This document shows positions 16,444 through 24,874 of a stretch of 64,000 nucleotides of DNA, piece by piece; positions within the stretch are counted from its first letter, which is position 1; each line of letters begins with the position of its first letter. Source of the stretch: Dendrosporobacter quercicolus (GTDB taxonomy: Bacteria > Bacillota > Negativicutes > DSM-1736 > Dendrosporobacteraceae); NCBI RefSeq assembly GCF_900104455.1, contig NZ_FNHB01000005.1, positions 196,912 through 260,911 on the forward strand. The letters are read 5' to 3'. The translations under genes and the position numbers were made by a program. The notes below the pieces were generated by a model. The model was not told the DNA's origin, made no database searches, and saw nothing but the letters and a program-made list of their open reading frames with translations.

Positions 16444-18585
16444 ATGTCAATGATGCTAGAACAGGCAGGACAGGTTTTACAAAAATACTTTGGTTACCAT
16501 GAGTTTCGTCCGGGGCAGGATCAGATTATTGCCAGCTTGCTAAAAGGGCATGATACGGTGGCGATTATGCCGACCGGAGCCGGGAAATCAGTCTGCTTTC
16601 AGGTGCCGGCCTTACTGCTGCCGGGGGTAACGCTGGTGGTTTCGCCGCTCATTTCACTGATGAAGGATCAGGTTGACGGTTTAAACAGTCAGGGAATTCC
16701 GGCAACGTTCATTAACAGCGCTTTGGCCGGGACCGAAGTACGGCGGCGTCTGTATGACATCAGCGCCGGCCGCTATAAACTGGTGTACATTGCCCCGGAG
16801 CGGCTGGAAACAGAAGCCTTTCAGGCTGCCTTGCAGCGTCTGAATATTAGTATGGTAGCAATTGACGAGGCGCATTGCGTGTCGCAGTGGGGGCATGATT
16901 TCCGGCCGAGTTTCCGGAATATCAGGCCGTTTATTGAGCGCTTAAAGGTGCGCCCGGTGCTGGGGGCCTTTACCGCTACGGCTACGAATGAGGTAAAAAC
17001 CGACATTGCTGCATTGTTGTCTTTGGTTCAGCCGGATGTTTATGTTACCGGCTTTGACCGGCCCAATTTATCTTTTACGGTGCTGCGCGGTGAGAACAAG
17101 CAGAAGTTCATTATGAATTATTTACAAACCAATAGCCGGCAGTCCGGCATTATTTATGCCGCCACCCGTAAGGAAGTGGACGGGCTGTATGAGCTGCTGC
17201 TCAAGCGGGGCGTTTCAGCCGGCCGGTATCACGCCGGTCTGAGTGACGAGGAGCGGGCGCAGCAGCAGGAGCGTTTTTTATATGATGATATCAGGGTGAT
17301 GGTTGCGACCAATGCATTCGGGATGGGAATTGATAAATCAAATGTCCGGTATGTGCTGCATTATAATATGCCGAAAAATATGGAATCCTATTATCAGGAG
17401 GCTGGCCGCAGCGGACGGGACGGACTGCCGGGCGAGTGCATTTTATTGTTTGGGGCGCAGGATACGCTGTTGCAGAAGTTCCTGATTGATAAATCGGTAG
17501 AGGATCCGGTGCGAAAGCACCATGAACTGCGAAAGCTGCAGCTGATGGTGGATTACTGCCACACGCCGGAATGCCTGCGGCAATACATCCTGCGCTATTT
17601 TGGCGATACCGCAGCCGCCAGCGAGTGCGGCAACTGCGGCAATTGCGATAATGCCGGGGAACTGGTGGACATTACACTGGATGCGCAAAAAGTGTTTTCC
17701 TGCGTTTATCGTCTGCGGGAGCGGTTCGGCGTGACTGTGATTGCCGATGTGCTCAAAGGCTCGAAGAATAAAAAGGTGCAGCAGCTGGGACTGGACCGGC
17801 TGCCGACCTACGGCTTGTTTGCCCAGCGGACAATACCTGAGATAAAAGCGCTCATCCAGCGGTTAGTGGCAACGCAATATCTGAACTTTACCGAAGGTGA
17901 ATATCCGGTTGTCAAATTAACCGCCCAGGCTTTGGCTGTTTTAAAAAATGAGGCCAGTGTCTGGCAGAAGGAAACAACCCAGCGCAAGCTGGAGGCGGAC
18001 GATGACCTGTTTGAATTGCTCAGGCAGCTGCGTAAGCAGATTGCCGAGCGGGAAAAGGTGCCGCCTTACGTTGTATTCGCCGACAGTACTTTACGGGAGC
18101 TTAGCGAGAAATGTCCGCAGGATGAAGCTGACCTGCGGCATATCAAGGGAATTGGCGAGCTTAAGCTAAAACGCTATGGCGGGGAGTTTCTCCAGCTGAT
18201 CCGGCAACATACGGCGCAGTCTGCTGCTCCGGAAAGCGCGGCGCCGGCTGCGGCGGCAACGCGCAAAGCGGCCGGTCCGGCCAGTCATTTGGTTACGCTG
18301 GAGCTGTTTCGGCAGGGAAAATCGCTGGAACAGATTGCCCAGGAGCGCGCATTAACCATCAACACAGTGCAAAATCATTTAAGCCGCTGCAGCAGCGAGG
18401 GCCATGCTGTGGACTGGGACCGGCTGATTCCGGCGCAGTATGAAGCGTTGATCGTAGCCGTCATTCAGCAGCTGGGCGGCGATCTTTTGCGGCCGATTAA
18501 AGATGCTTTGCCGGAAGAAGTGGGCTATGAGGCCATTAAGGCGGTGCTTGGCAAGCATTTTTCCAGCAGCAGCAATGCCGGGTAA
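16444..18585 (+). CDS. recQ: ATP-dependent DNA helicase RecQ
   Basis: 3'-5' DNA helicase of recombination and fork repair. Visible in order: Q motif FRPGQ; Walker A MPTGAGKS near residues 41-49; DEAH box (AIDEAHCVSQWGHDFRPSF) near 140; motif VI QEAGRSGRDG; RQC zinc cysteines including CGNCGNC near 395-401; a winged-helix part; an HRDC domain near 518-585; and a C-terminal helix-turn-helix extension (FRQGKSLEQIAQERALTINTVQNHL). About 713 aa, longer than E. coli RecQ because of the tail. GTG at 16423 is possible, but AAAGG spacing favours the ATG at 16444. Confidence 0.96.
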   Translation: MSMMLEQAGQVLQKYFGYHEFRPGQDQIIASLLKGHDTVAIMPTGAGKSVCFQVPALLLPGVTLVVSPLISLMKDQVDGLNSQGIPATFINSALAGTEVRRRLYDISAGRYKLVYIAPERLETEAFQAALQRLNISMVAIDEAHCVSQWGHDFRPSFRNIRPFIERLKVRPVLGAFTATATNEVKTDIAALLSLVQPDVYVTGFDRPNLSFTVLRGENKQKFIMNYLQTNSRQSGIIYAATRKEVDGLYELLLKRGVSAGRYHAGLSDEERAQQQERFLYDDIRVMVATNAFGMGIDKSNVRYVLHYNMPKNMESYYQEAGRSGRDGLPGECILLFGAQDTLLQKFLIDKSVEDPVRKHHELRKLQLMVDYCHTPECLRQYILRYFGDTAAASECGNCGNCDNAGELVDITLDAQKVFSCVYRLRERFGVTVIADVLKGSKNKKVQQLGLDRLPTYGLFAQRTIPEIKALIQRLVATQYLNFTEGEYPVVKLTAQALAVLKNEASVWQKETTQRKLEADDDLFELLRQLRKQIAEREKVPPYVVFADSTLRELSEKCPQDEADLRHIKGIGELKLKRYGGEFLQLIRQHTAQSAAPESAAPAAAATRKAAGPASHLVTLELFRQGKSLEQIAQERALTINTVQNHLSRCSSEGHAVDWDRLIPAQYEALIVAVIQQLGGDLLRPIKDALPEEVGYEAIKAVLGKHFSSSSNAG

Positions 18586-18637
18586 TCCCCCACTTTGCCT
18601 GGAGTTGAAATCATATCATAGATAGGCGGGATACGTT

Positions 18638-19021
18638 ATGAGCGGCTTTGTCCACCGGCTGCCCCTTTGGCTGAAAGCGCTGAAGGATGATGCCATCGTT
18701 TTATATTATGCCTGGAAACATCCCCAAACGCCTGCTTATATCAAGGGTTTGATGCTGGCGGTGCTGGTGTATGTGTTCAGCCCAATTGATGTGATACCGG
18801 ATTATCTGCTGTTTTTGGGCATCACAGATGATGCGCTTTTACTGCCAACCGCCGTCATCTATCTGAGCAGGCTGCTGCCTGACGCCGTTAGAGCGGAATG
18901 CTACAGCAGCAGTCTACGCTGGCGCAACCGTCTGCCCTGGCTGCTGGGGCTGCTGGTCGTAGCGCTGATCGGCTGGCTGACGCTTTGTTTGCTGGGAATA
19001 GCCTATTTGGTGGCTAAATAA
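18638..19021 (+). CDS. YkvA/DUF1232 family membrane protein
   Basis: 127-aa protein with the DUF1232 signature VYVFSPIDVIPDYLLFLGITDDALLLPTA (split here: FSPIDVIPDYL near residues 47-57, then TDDALLLP). A C-terminal membrane helix is present (WLLGLLVVALIGWLTLCLLGI). Function of the family is unknown. It follows recQ by 52 bp on the same strand and precedes a terminator, so it probably ends that operon. Confidence 0.85.
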   Translation: MSGFVHRLPLWLKALKDDAIVLYYAWKHPQTPAYIKGLMLAVLVYVFSPIDVIPDYLLFLGITDDALLLPTAVIYLSRLLPDAVRAECYSSSLRWRNRLPWLLGLLVVALIGWLTLCLLGIAYLVAK

Positions 19022-19087
19022 CGACAGACTATTTACGGATGAATGGTCTTTTGGTATTATACAACAGAGTGTGTTTGTCTAATTTCA

Positions 19088-19117
19088 GGAATCCTGCCAG
19101 CAGGGTTCCCGTTTTTC
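19088..19117 (+). terminator. Intrinsic terminator after the YkvA-type gene
   Basis: GGAATCCTGC (19088-19097) pairs with GCAGGGTTCC (19100-19109) with one G-T pair; C and GTTTTT follow. Confidence 0.65.
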
Positions 19118-19169
19118 ATTAGGTCATTGCCGGCGCAAAGCCGGGCCTGTCCAAGTAAGAGGTGTTATC

Positions 19170-21308
19170 ATGAGGTTGTATATTGCCGAAAAACCCAGTA
19201 TGGGTGCTGAAATTGCCAAATGCCTGCCCGGGCCGCTTAGCCGCCGGGATGGTTATATTACTACCGGCGCCGGTGTGGTTACCTGGGGCTTTGGGCATAT
19301 TCTCCGCCAGGCTGAGCCGGGCGAGTATGATGAAAAATATATGAAGTGGCGGATGGAAGACCTGCCGATTATTCCGGCGGAGTGGAAGCTGCTGATTGCC
19401 GAGTCCTGCCGTAAGCAATTTGGCATTATTCAACAGCTGATTGGCCAGGCAACGGAAATTGTCCATGCCGGCGATCCGGATCGCGAAGGCCAGCTGCTGA
19501 TTGACGAAGTGCTGGACTATATAAAAAATGATAAGCCGGTGCGCCGGATTCTGCTGAATGCGCTTGATGAAAAAAGCATCAAAAAGGCGATTGCCAGCCT
19601 GCGCGACAATCAGGACTTTTTTCATTTGAAGCAATCCGCTCTGGCCAGGGCGCGGGCCGACTGGTTAATTGGGATGAATCTTTCCCGGGCTTATACGCTG
19701 GCGGCGCAGCGGGCGGGTCACCGGACAACCCTGCCGGTAGGGCGGGTTAAGACGCCGACGCTGGCGCTGGTGGTCAGGCGGGAACGTGAACTGGCGGATT
19801 TTAAGCCTGTTGATTATTATGTCATTAAAGCTGAATTTCAGCATGACAACGGGCGGTTTACGGCTACCTGGAAACCGCGGGATGAGCAGGCCGGACTGGA
19901 TTCGGAAGGTCGGCTGATTGATCAGGCAATTGCCGCCCAATTGCTGGCGCATTTGGATGCAGCCGACCGGCAGGGAGAAATTGCTTACTGTCAAACCACC
20001 GAAAAAAAAGAACCGCAGCGTTTGCCGCTTTCCTTGTCGGCCCTGCAGGTGCTGGCAGGCAGGAAATTTAATTATGACCCCCAGACTGTCCTGGATACCG
20101 CCCAAAAGCTGTATGAACGCAAATTAACCAGCTATCCCCGGTCTGATTGTGATTTCTTGCCGGAATCGCAGCACGGGGAGGCGGCAGTTATCCTAACTAA
20201 CCTGCAGACCGGCGGCCAGGCTGATTTGGCGGCCTGGTCGGCTAAAGCGCAGCCGAAGTTAAAGAGCCGGGCCTGGAACGATAAAAAAATTACCGCCCAT
20301 CATGCCATTATTCCAACCCAGGAAAAATGCAATCCGGCGGTCCTGAATGAAACGGAACGAAATATTTATTTTCTTATTGCCCAGGCTTATATTGCTCAGT
20401 TTTACCCTGTACATATTTATCAACAAACCAAGATCGAAGTACACTATGCGGCTGAAGCGTTTGCCGTCAGCGGCCGGATTATTCTGGAGGCGGGCTGGAA
20501 AGAGGTTTACGGTGTAGATGCCGAGGAGAAGAAGGAGGAGGACAGCGGCGCTCTGCCGGTCATGCGCAAAGGGGACGCTGCCTGCTATATTGGCGCCGCC
20601 GCTGATAAAAAAGCCACCAGGCCGCCGTCGCGCTTTACGGCCTCCACGTTGTTGGCGGCAATGAAGGAAATCCATAAGTATGTAAAAAATCCCGACCTGA
20701 AGAAGCAATTGAAGGATGTCAGCGGTATTGGCACTGAAGCCACGCGGGCTACCATTATCAATGAGCTGATTGCCCGCGGTTTTTTGCAGGAAGAGAAAAA
20801 GAAAAAGTATTTGCTGCCGCAGCCGTCGGCGTATTTGTTAATTGACGCATTGCCGGATGAAATGACCTATCCTGATTCGACCGCCCGGTGGGAAAGCATC
20901 CTGCATAGCATGGCCGGCGGCGGCGAAAGCCTGGAAGCGTTTATTCAGCAGCAAACCCAGTTTACTGTCCGGCTGTGCCAAAATGCCCTGGAGCTGCGGA
21001 TTCCGCTTCAGGGTGAACACCCGTGCCCGCAATGCGGCAAAGGCGTACTGCAGCTAAGAACAGGACGCAACGGCAAGTTTTGGGGCTGTTCGGGTTATCC
21101 GCAATGCCGGGCGGCTTACGATGATGAGGATGGACGGCCGAAAAAACCGGATCATATTTGCCCGCGGTGCAAAAAGGGCGAGTTGAAGTCAATGAATGGC
21201 AAGAACGGCCGGTTTTGGGGCTGTACTAAATTTCCGGCTTGCCGAGCAACCTATAATGATAAGGACAATCAACCGGATATACCGGAAAATCTCAGGCAAG
21301 TCAATTAA
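19170..21308 (+). CDS. topB: DNA topoisomerase III
   Basis: Type IA topoisomerase that decatenates DNA and resolves recombination intermediates, often with RecQ, whose gene is close by. The TOPRIM parts are EKPSMGAEIAKCL at the N-terminus and HAGDPDREGQLLIDE near residues 98-112. The active-site tyrosine is in YPRSDCDFLP near residue 322. Two C-terminal zinc-ribbon repeats are visible (CPQCGKG...GCSGYPQC and CPRCKKG...GCTKFPAC). Length 712 aa is normal for this longer class. ATG with AGAGGTG upstream. Confidence 0.96.
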   Translation: MRLYIAEKPSMGAEIAKCLPGPLSRRDGYITTGAGVVTWGFGHILRQAEPGEYDEKYMKWRMEDLPIIPAEWKLLIAESCRKQFGIIQQLIGQATEIVHAGDPDREGQLLIDEVLDYIKNDKPVRRILLNALDEKSIKKAIASLRDNQDFFHLKQSALARARADWLIGMNLSRAYTLAAQRAGHRTTLPVGRVKTPTLALVVRRERELADFKPVDYYVIKAEFQHDNGRFTATWKPRDEQAGLDSEGRLIDQAIAAQLLAHLDAADRQGEIAYCQTTEKKEPQRLPLSLSALQVLAGRKFNYDPQTVLDTAQKLYERKLTSYPRSDCDFLPESQHGEAAVILTNLQTGGQADLAAWSAKAQPKLKSRAWNDKKITAHHAIIPTQEKCNPAVLNETERNIYFLIAQAYIAQFYPVHIYQQTKIEVHYAAEAFAVSGRIILEAGWKEVYGVDAEEKKEEDSGALPVMRKGDAACYIGAAADKKATRPPSRFTASTLLAAMKEIHKYVKNPDLKKQLKDVSGIGTEATRATIINELIARGFLQEEKKKKYLLPQPSAYLLIDALPDEMTYPDSTARWESILHSMAGGGESLEAFIQQQTQFTVRLCQNALELRIPLQGEHPCPQCGKGVLQLRTGRNGKFWGCSGYPQCRAAYDDEDGRPKKPDHICPRCKKGELKSMNGKNGRFWGCTKFPACRATYNDKDNQPDIPENLRQVN

Positions 21309-21324
21309 AATTGTAGTGTAGTAC

Positions 21325-21435
21325 CGCGCCAATCTTGAAACTGCAAGTGAATGGCAAGGCGATTTGTCGCAAGACAAGCGGTGTTGCGGAAAACCATTCG
21401 CCGGGACACGCAAGATCAGGGTTGAAGGCCGTACG
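21325..21435 (+). repeat. Dispersed intergenic repeat, copy A
   Basis: The segment CTGCAAGTGAATGGCAAGG...TCGCAAGACAAG resembles 22684-22735 (CTGCAAGATAATGGCGAGA...TCGCCAGGACAAG) along about 50 bp. Neither copy encodes a protein. A shorter related stretch (GAAACTGCAAG) is near 39330. Confidence 0.55.
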
Positions 21436-21458
21436 AGGAAAATAGAGGAGCAAAAAAT

Positions 21459-22667
21459 ATGAGCCAATCATTTAGCGAATTGGGAATAGGCGCGCCGCTG
21501 ACGGCTGCTTTGCACAAATCAGGAATTACCGTTCCCACCGAAATACAAGCCCGGGTGATTCCCCTGGTATTGGCCGGGCAGGATGTCCTGGGGCAGTCGG
21601 CGACCGGCACCGGTAAAACGCTGGCTTACCTGCTGCCGCTGCTGCAGCGGATTGACTGCGCCAAGCGGGAACTGCAGGCGGTAATTCTGGCGCCAACCTA
21701 TGAACTGGCCATTCAAATTCAGCGGCAGCTCGAACAGCTGATCCAAACTGCGGCGTTGAATATTGTTGCTGCGCCGATGATCGGCAATGTCAATATTGCC
21801 CGTCAAATAGAAAAACTGAAAGAAAAGCCGCATATTATTGTCGGTTCCAGCGGCCGGATTTTAGAGTTAATCCAAAAACGCAAAATAACGGCGCAAACGA
21901 TCAAAAGCATTGTGCTGGATGAGGCTGACCGGCTGCTGGAGGATCAAAATTTTCGCAGCGTTCAGGCGGTAATCAAGACTGCGTTGCGGGACCGGCAGCT
22001 GTTGCTATTTTCGGCGACAGTGAATGCCGGGACCATTGAGCGGGCCAAAGAATTCAGCGCCGGCTTTGCTGTTGTCAGGGCAATTGGCGAAACAGCCGCC
22101 AAGCCGGATATCGAACACCTGTATGTGGTAACAGAACACCGGGATAAAATTGAGGAGCTGCGCAAGCTGGTGCACGGTTTAAACATGGAACGGGGGCTGG
22201 TTTTTGTTAATAAAAGCGATGCCATTGCGCTGACGACAGCAAAGCTCAATTATCTGGGCCTTACAGCAGCCGGGCTGCACGGTGGTTCGGACAAGCTTGA
22301 CCGGAAGAGAGCGCTGGAGGATTTCCGCGCCGGGCGGGTTAAGCTGCTGGTAGCTTCTGATGTGGCGGCGCGTGGTCTGGATATCGCCGGGATCGATTAT
22401 GTCGTTCATTTGGATGTGCCGGATGATCCGCAGCTTTATCTGCACCGCTCAGGACGGACCGGCCGGGCCGGTAAGCATGGCGTTGCGGTAGCCATCGTGG
22501 CCCGCCAGGAAAAATGGATTGTTGAAAAACTGGAAAAGAGCCTAAAGCTTAAGCTTAAGGCAAAGCAAATTTCCCGGGGGCAGGTACTGGATGCCGGGGA
22601 GCGCCCCGCCGGTAAGCATACAAGCCGTACCAAACCCGGTCAAGCGGCCAAACACAACAAGCGCTAG
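21459..22667 (+). CDS. DEAD-box ATP-dependent RNA helicase
   Basis: Cytosolic RNA helicase, probably acting in RNA folding, ribosome assembly or decay. All core motifs are seen: Q motif (TEIQARVIP), ATGTGKT near residues 48-54, PTYELAIQ, VLDEADRLL near 152-160, [17 protein letters not shown] and HRSGRTGRAG. At 402 aa it is a minimal core with a short basic tail (KHTSRTKPGQAAKHNKR) and no RNA-binding domain. It is distinct from the 480-aa helicase at 35463. The ATG follows AGAGGAG. Confidence 0.94.
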   Translation: MSQSFSELGIGAPLTAALHKSGITVPTEIQARVIPLVLAGQDVLGQSATGTGKTLAYLLPLLQRIDCAKRELQAVILAPTYELAIQIQRQLEQLIQTAALNIVAAPMIGNVNIARQIEKLKEKPHIIVGSSGRILELIQKRKITAQTIKSIVLDEADRLLEDQNFRSVQAVIKTALRDRQLLLFSATVNAGTIERAKEFSAGFAVVRAIGETAAKPDIEHLYVVTEHRDKIEELRKLVHGLNMERGLVFVNKSDAIALTTAKLNYLGLTAAGLHGGSDKLDRKRALEDFRAGRVKLLVASDVAARGLDIAGIDYVVHLDVPDDPQLYLHRSGRTGRAGKHGVAVAIVARQEKWIVEKLEKSLKLKLKAKQISRGQVLDAGERPAGKHTSRTKPGQAAKHNKR

Positions 22668-22679
22668 CACTCCGCCAAG

Positions 22680-22790
22680 CGAAGCTGCAAGATAATGGCG
22701 AGACGCTTCTTCGCCAGGACAAGGCACGGCGGCAACGAATTTGAGCGGCAAAGACCTCGCAACAGCCGGAAGGCTGCAGCGCAGCTGTGG
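22680..22790 (+). repeat. Dispersed intergenic repeat, copy B
   Basis: GC-rich non-coding stretch related to copy A at 21325-21435. It follows the helicase stop directly and precedes the promoter at 22819. Confidence 0.5.
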
Positions 22791-22818
22791 CGAAAAATTG
22801 CAGTGCGTAGTAAACTTA

Positions 22819-22847
22819 TTGACATCGAAGATTATATGTGCTAATAT
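22819..22847 (+). promoter_or_regulatory. Consensus sigma-A promoter for the 23017 gene
   Basis: TTGACA (22819-22824), 17-bp spacer, TAATAT (22842-22847). Predicted transcription start near 22854, giving a leader of about 160 nt. Confidence 0.8.
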
Positions 22848-22923
22848 AAATAAGATTATTGCATTGCGATAAGCAACCATTAGAAAGAGTGATCCTGTCC
22901 CGAATATCTCTTGCCTAATGCGT

Positions 22924-22992
22924 AATTGGTAGTAGTCGAAAGGTAATTAGCGGCTGATGACGCGCCTTACTGGTGCGTTGTAATTACCAATT
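22924..22992 (+). promoter_or_regulatory. Foldable 5' leader upstream of the 66-aa gene
   Basis: AATTGGTA (22924-22931) pairs with TACCAATT (22985-22992), enclosing a smaller hairpin CGCGCC/GGTGCG (22961-22966/22972-22977). The closing stem ends about 10 nt before the ribosome site GGAGGAA. It belongs to no RNA class I recognise. Confidence 0.45.
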
Positions 22993-23016
22993 TGTAGAAG
23001 TACGGAGGAAGTTACA

Positions 23017-23217
23017 ATGGAGCAGCGTATGAAGCAGCTCTTCAACCGTTTAGCCTTTTTGGGCTATCGTTCGTTTGACATCAAGAAAATCGTACAGGAA
23101 GCCATCGGTAAAGAGAGTGTAAGTGAAATTAACCGTTCACAGTCAATCAAAGTTATCCGGCATCTTGAATTTTACGAGCAACTTGGTGCAAATTTTGTTG
23201 AAGCCTACAGCAAGTAA
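23017..23217 (+). CDS. Small conserved-looking protein, 66 aa
   Basis: I do not recognise a named family. The protein is soluble, helical and charged (MEQRMKQLFNRLAFLGYRSF at the start, ending FVEAYSK). The evidence that it is real is strong: consensus promoter at 22819, GGAGGAAGTTACA before the ATG, and a perfect terminator 40 bp after the stop. A dedicated promoter, long structured leader and terminator mean it is expressed alone. Confidence 0.8.
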   Translation: MEQRMKQLFNRLAFLGYRSFDIKKIVQEAIGKESVSEINRSQSIKVIRHLEFYEQLGANFVEAYSK

Positions 23218-23256
23218 TTAGCGGCGTTTTTACGTCACAAATACATGTATCAAAAG

Positions 23257-23292
23257 GGCTGCCGCACCGGAATTTGGTGTGGCGGCCTTTTT
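23257..23292 (+). terminator. Intrinsic terminator of the 66-aa gene
   Basis: 12-bp stem GGCTGCCGCACC (23257-23268) / GGTGTGGCGGCC (23276-23287) with two G-T pairs, then TTTTT. Confidence 0.88.
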
Positions 23293-23304
23293 AATGCGCG
23301 ATTC

Positions 23305-23358
23305 AAAACAAGGACGGCTTCCGCCGGTGTTTAAACCGGCGGAAGCCGTCCTTGTTTT
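23305..23358 (-). terminator. Long bidirectional terminator at the lipase 3' end
   Basis: A perfect 24-bp stem between 23305-23328 and 23335-23358 (inner arms CTTCCGCCGGT/ACCGGCGGAAG) has A- and T-runs on its outer ends, so it can terminate both strands. It touches the lipase stop codon. Confidence 0.88.
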
Positions 23359-23359
23359 T

Positions 23360-24658
23360 TTACAGCCATTCAGCGGTGTGAACGCTAAGGCCTCTGAACG
23401 AATGGATAAAAGCTTCCAGCGGAGTGAGCTGAGAAGTTGCGGTGGAAAATATAGCGGTGTCAACGGCGTTGCCGGTGCGGGCGTCATAGATTGTTTGCTG
23501 TAGCGTGACGTAATAGGTATTCTTTGCTTGTTGAAGGCGGATGGCGCGGACTTCCGGAACAATTAGCCAACGGTAGCCCAGCTTTGCCGCCTCTTGTTTC
23601 CAGTCCGCTGCTCCGGAGGCAAAAGCGGATTCGGGCAGTATTTGGCGGTATTCGTCCCACAGCGCTTCCTGCATATACCGGAAGTCGTTCTGAAATGCCG
23701 CCGGCAGATTATTTTGCAGCGGGGCAATATAAGCCGAGCGCTGCGTGTCCGAAGCGGCGGTTTTAGGCGGGAGGGGAGCAATACCGGCGGCCTGGCGCTT
23801 ATCATAATAATTTCTAATTGCTGCATCAACATAGCCCAGCAGCTCGTGCGGATTATCGCCGGGCGGATCAGACCAGATGATTTCCCGGCCGAACTGTTTG
23901 TAGCCGCCTACCAGGGTTTGCAAAACGCCGGTTACCGGATCACCGCGCATGACTACCCGGGTTAACCGAAGCTGCGGTTCGTATTTTTGGGCAAAGGCGG
24001 CGTTGCCGACCGCCGGCGCGCCGAAGGTGATGACTTCTAACTGCTCAGGCGCTGCACCAGCGCTAATCAGTCCGGCCGCGGCGAGTGTCGCCGCCGCTCC
24101 TCCTAAACTATGGCCGGTGATCAGCAGCTGATGTGTTTTGATGATTTGCAGCAGATCGGGGAGAAAGGCTGAGTCTTCCAAATTGCCGGAATCGCGCAAA
24201 ATCGCCGCCAGGCCACTCTGCGTAAAGCGGTGGAAGCCTTTATGTACTTTGGGGCTGTCAGGGGGAATGACCGCCGGGGCCGAATCCGCTTCACCGGCGG
24301 TGACGCCGGGGAAAGGGACTTTTTCGACCTGGAGGTTCATTTTAATATCGCCGGCGGTTTCAGTGCCGACAATGGCCAGCACAGCTAATTGCCGCTTGTC
24401 GCTTAAATCTTTCTCTGCCAGTACAAACCGTGCGCCGCTTTGCCCGTCCGGCTGGATGTAATGGCGAATGCGCCAGCCGTCCCGCGCCAGATAGCGGGCA
24501 GCCAGCAGTCCGGCCCGATCGTGATAAGCAGCGGCGCTGGCTCCGGCGGCAATATAGAGTTTATAGGCAGTTTCGTATTCTTCCTGAGGGCCCGCCAGGC
24601 CGCGTACAGGCATAACCACCAGAAGCAGGCTGAAGCTGAGTGCTAATAAACGTTTCAT
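23360..24658 (-). CDS. Secreted class 3 lipase-like hydrolase
   Basis: 432-aa exported protein with a signal peptide (MKRLLALSFSLLLVVMPVRGLAG, cleavage near residue 22). The lipase-3 nucleophile elbow is ITGHSLGGAAAT (Ser184), and plausible triad partners are Asp240 (MRGDPVTG) and His271 (NPHELLGY). The region after residue 320 is a separate domain of unknown function. Expected to hydrolyse an ester outside the membrane; substrate unknown. It is monocistronic on the minus strand. A weak GGGA ribosome site precedes the ATG. Confidence 0.87.
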   Translation of the reverse strand: MKRLLALSFSLLLVVMPVRGLAGPQEEYETAYKLYIAAGASAAAYHDRAGLLAARYLARDGWRIRHYIQPDGQSGARFVLAEKDLSDKRQLAVLAIVGTETAGDIKMNLQVEKVPFPGVTAGEADSAPAVIPPDSPKVHKGFHRFTQSGLAAILRDSGNLEDSAFLPDLLQIIKTHQLLITGHSLGGAAATLAAAGLISAGAAPEQLEVITFGAPAVGNAAFAQKYEPQLRLTRVVMRGDPVTGVLQTLVGGYKQFGREIIWSDPPGDNPHELLGYVDAAIRNYYDKRQAAGIAPLPPKTAASDTQRSAYIAPLQNNLPAAFQNDFRYMQEALWDEYRQILPESAFASGAADWKQEAAKLGYRWLIVPEVRAIRLQQAKNTYYVTLQQTIYDARTGNAVDTAIFSTATSQLTPLEAFIHSFRGLSVHTAEWL

Positions 24659-24874
24659 GTAAATAGTCCCTTTTTATTCTATTGAATGCAATGCTTGCCA
24701 AAGAAACGGGCAAAATTGTCCTTTTATAGCATAATAACGTATTTTGGCGCTGTGGTCTAGCGGCAGGATTGACCGTGTAGTCAGTTGAGGTCGTCCATAA
24801 GCCGTTTTTAATAACTTTGGACTGTTTTACAAATACTTAGAGGTGGGAACAGGCAATGAAGCGGAGGTTTTCCT

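Noticed and set aside
24748-24800. GTGGTCTAGCGGCAGGATTG, reminiscent of a tRNA D-arm
   Set aside because: No acceptor stem, anticodon stem or T-arm can be formed around it.
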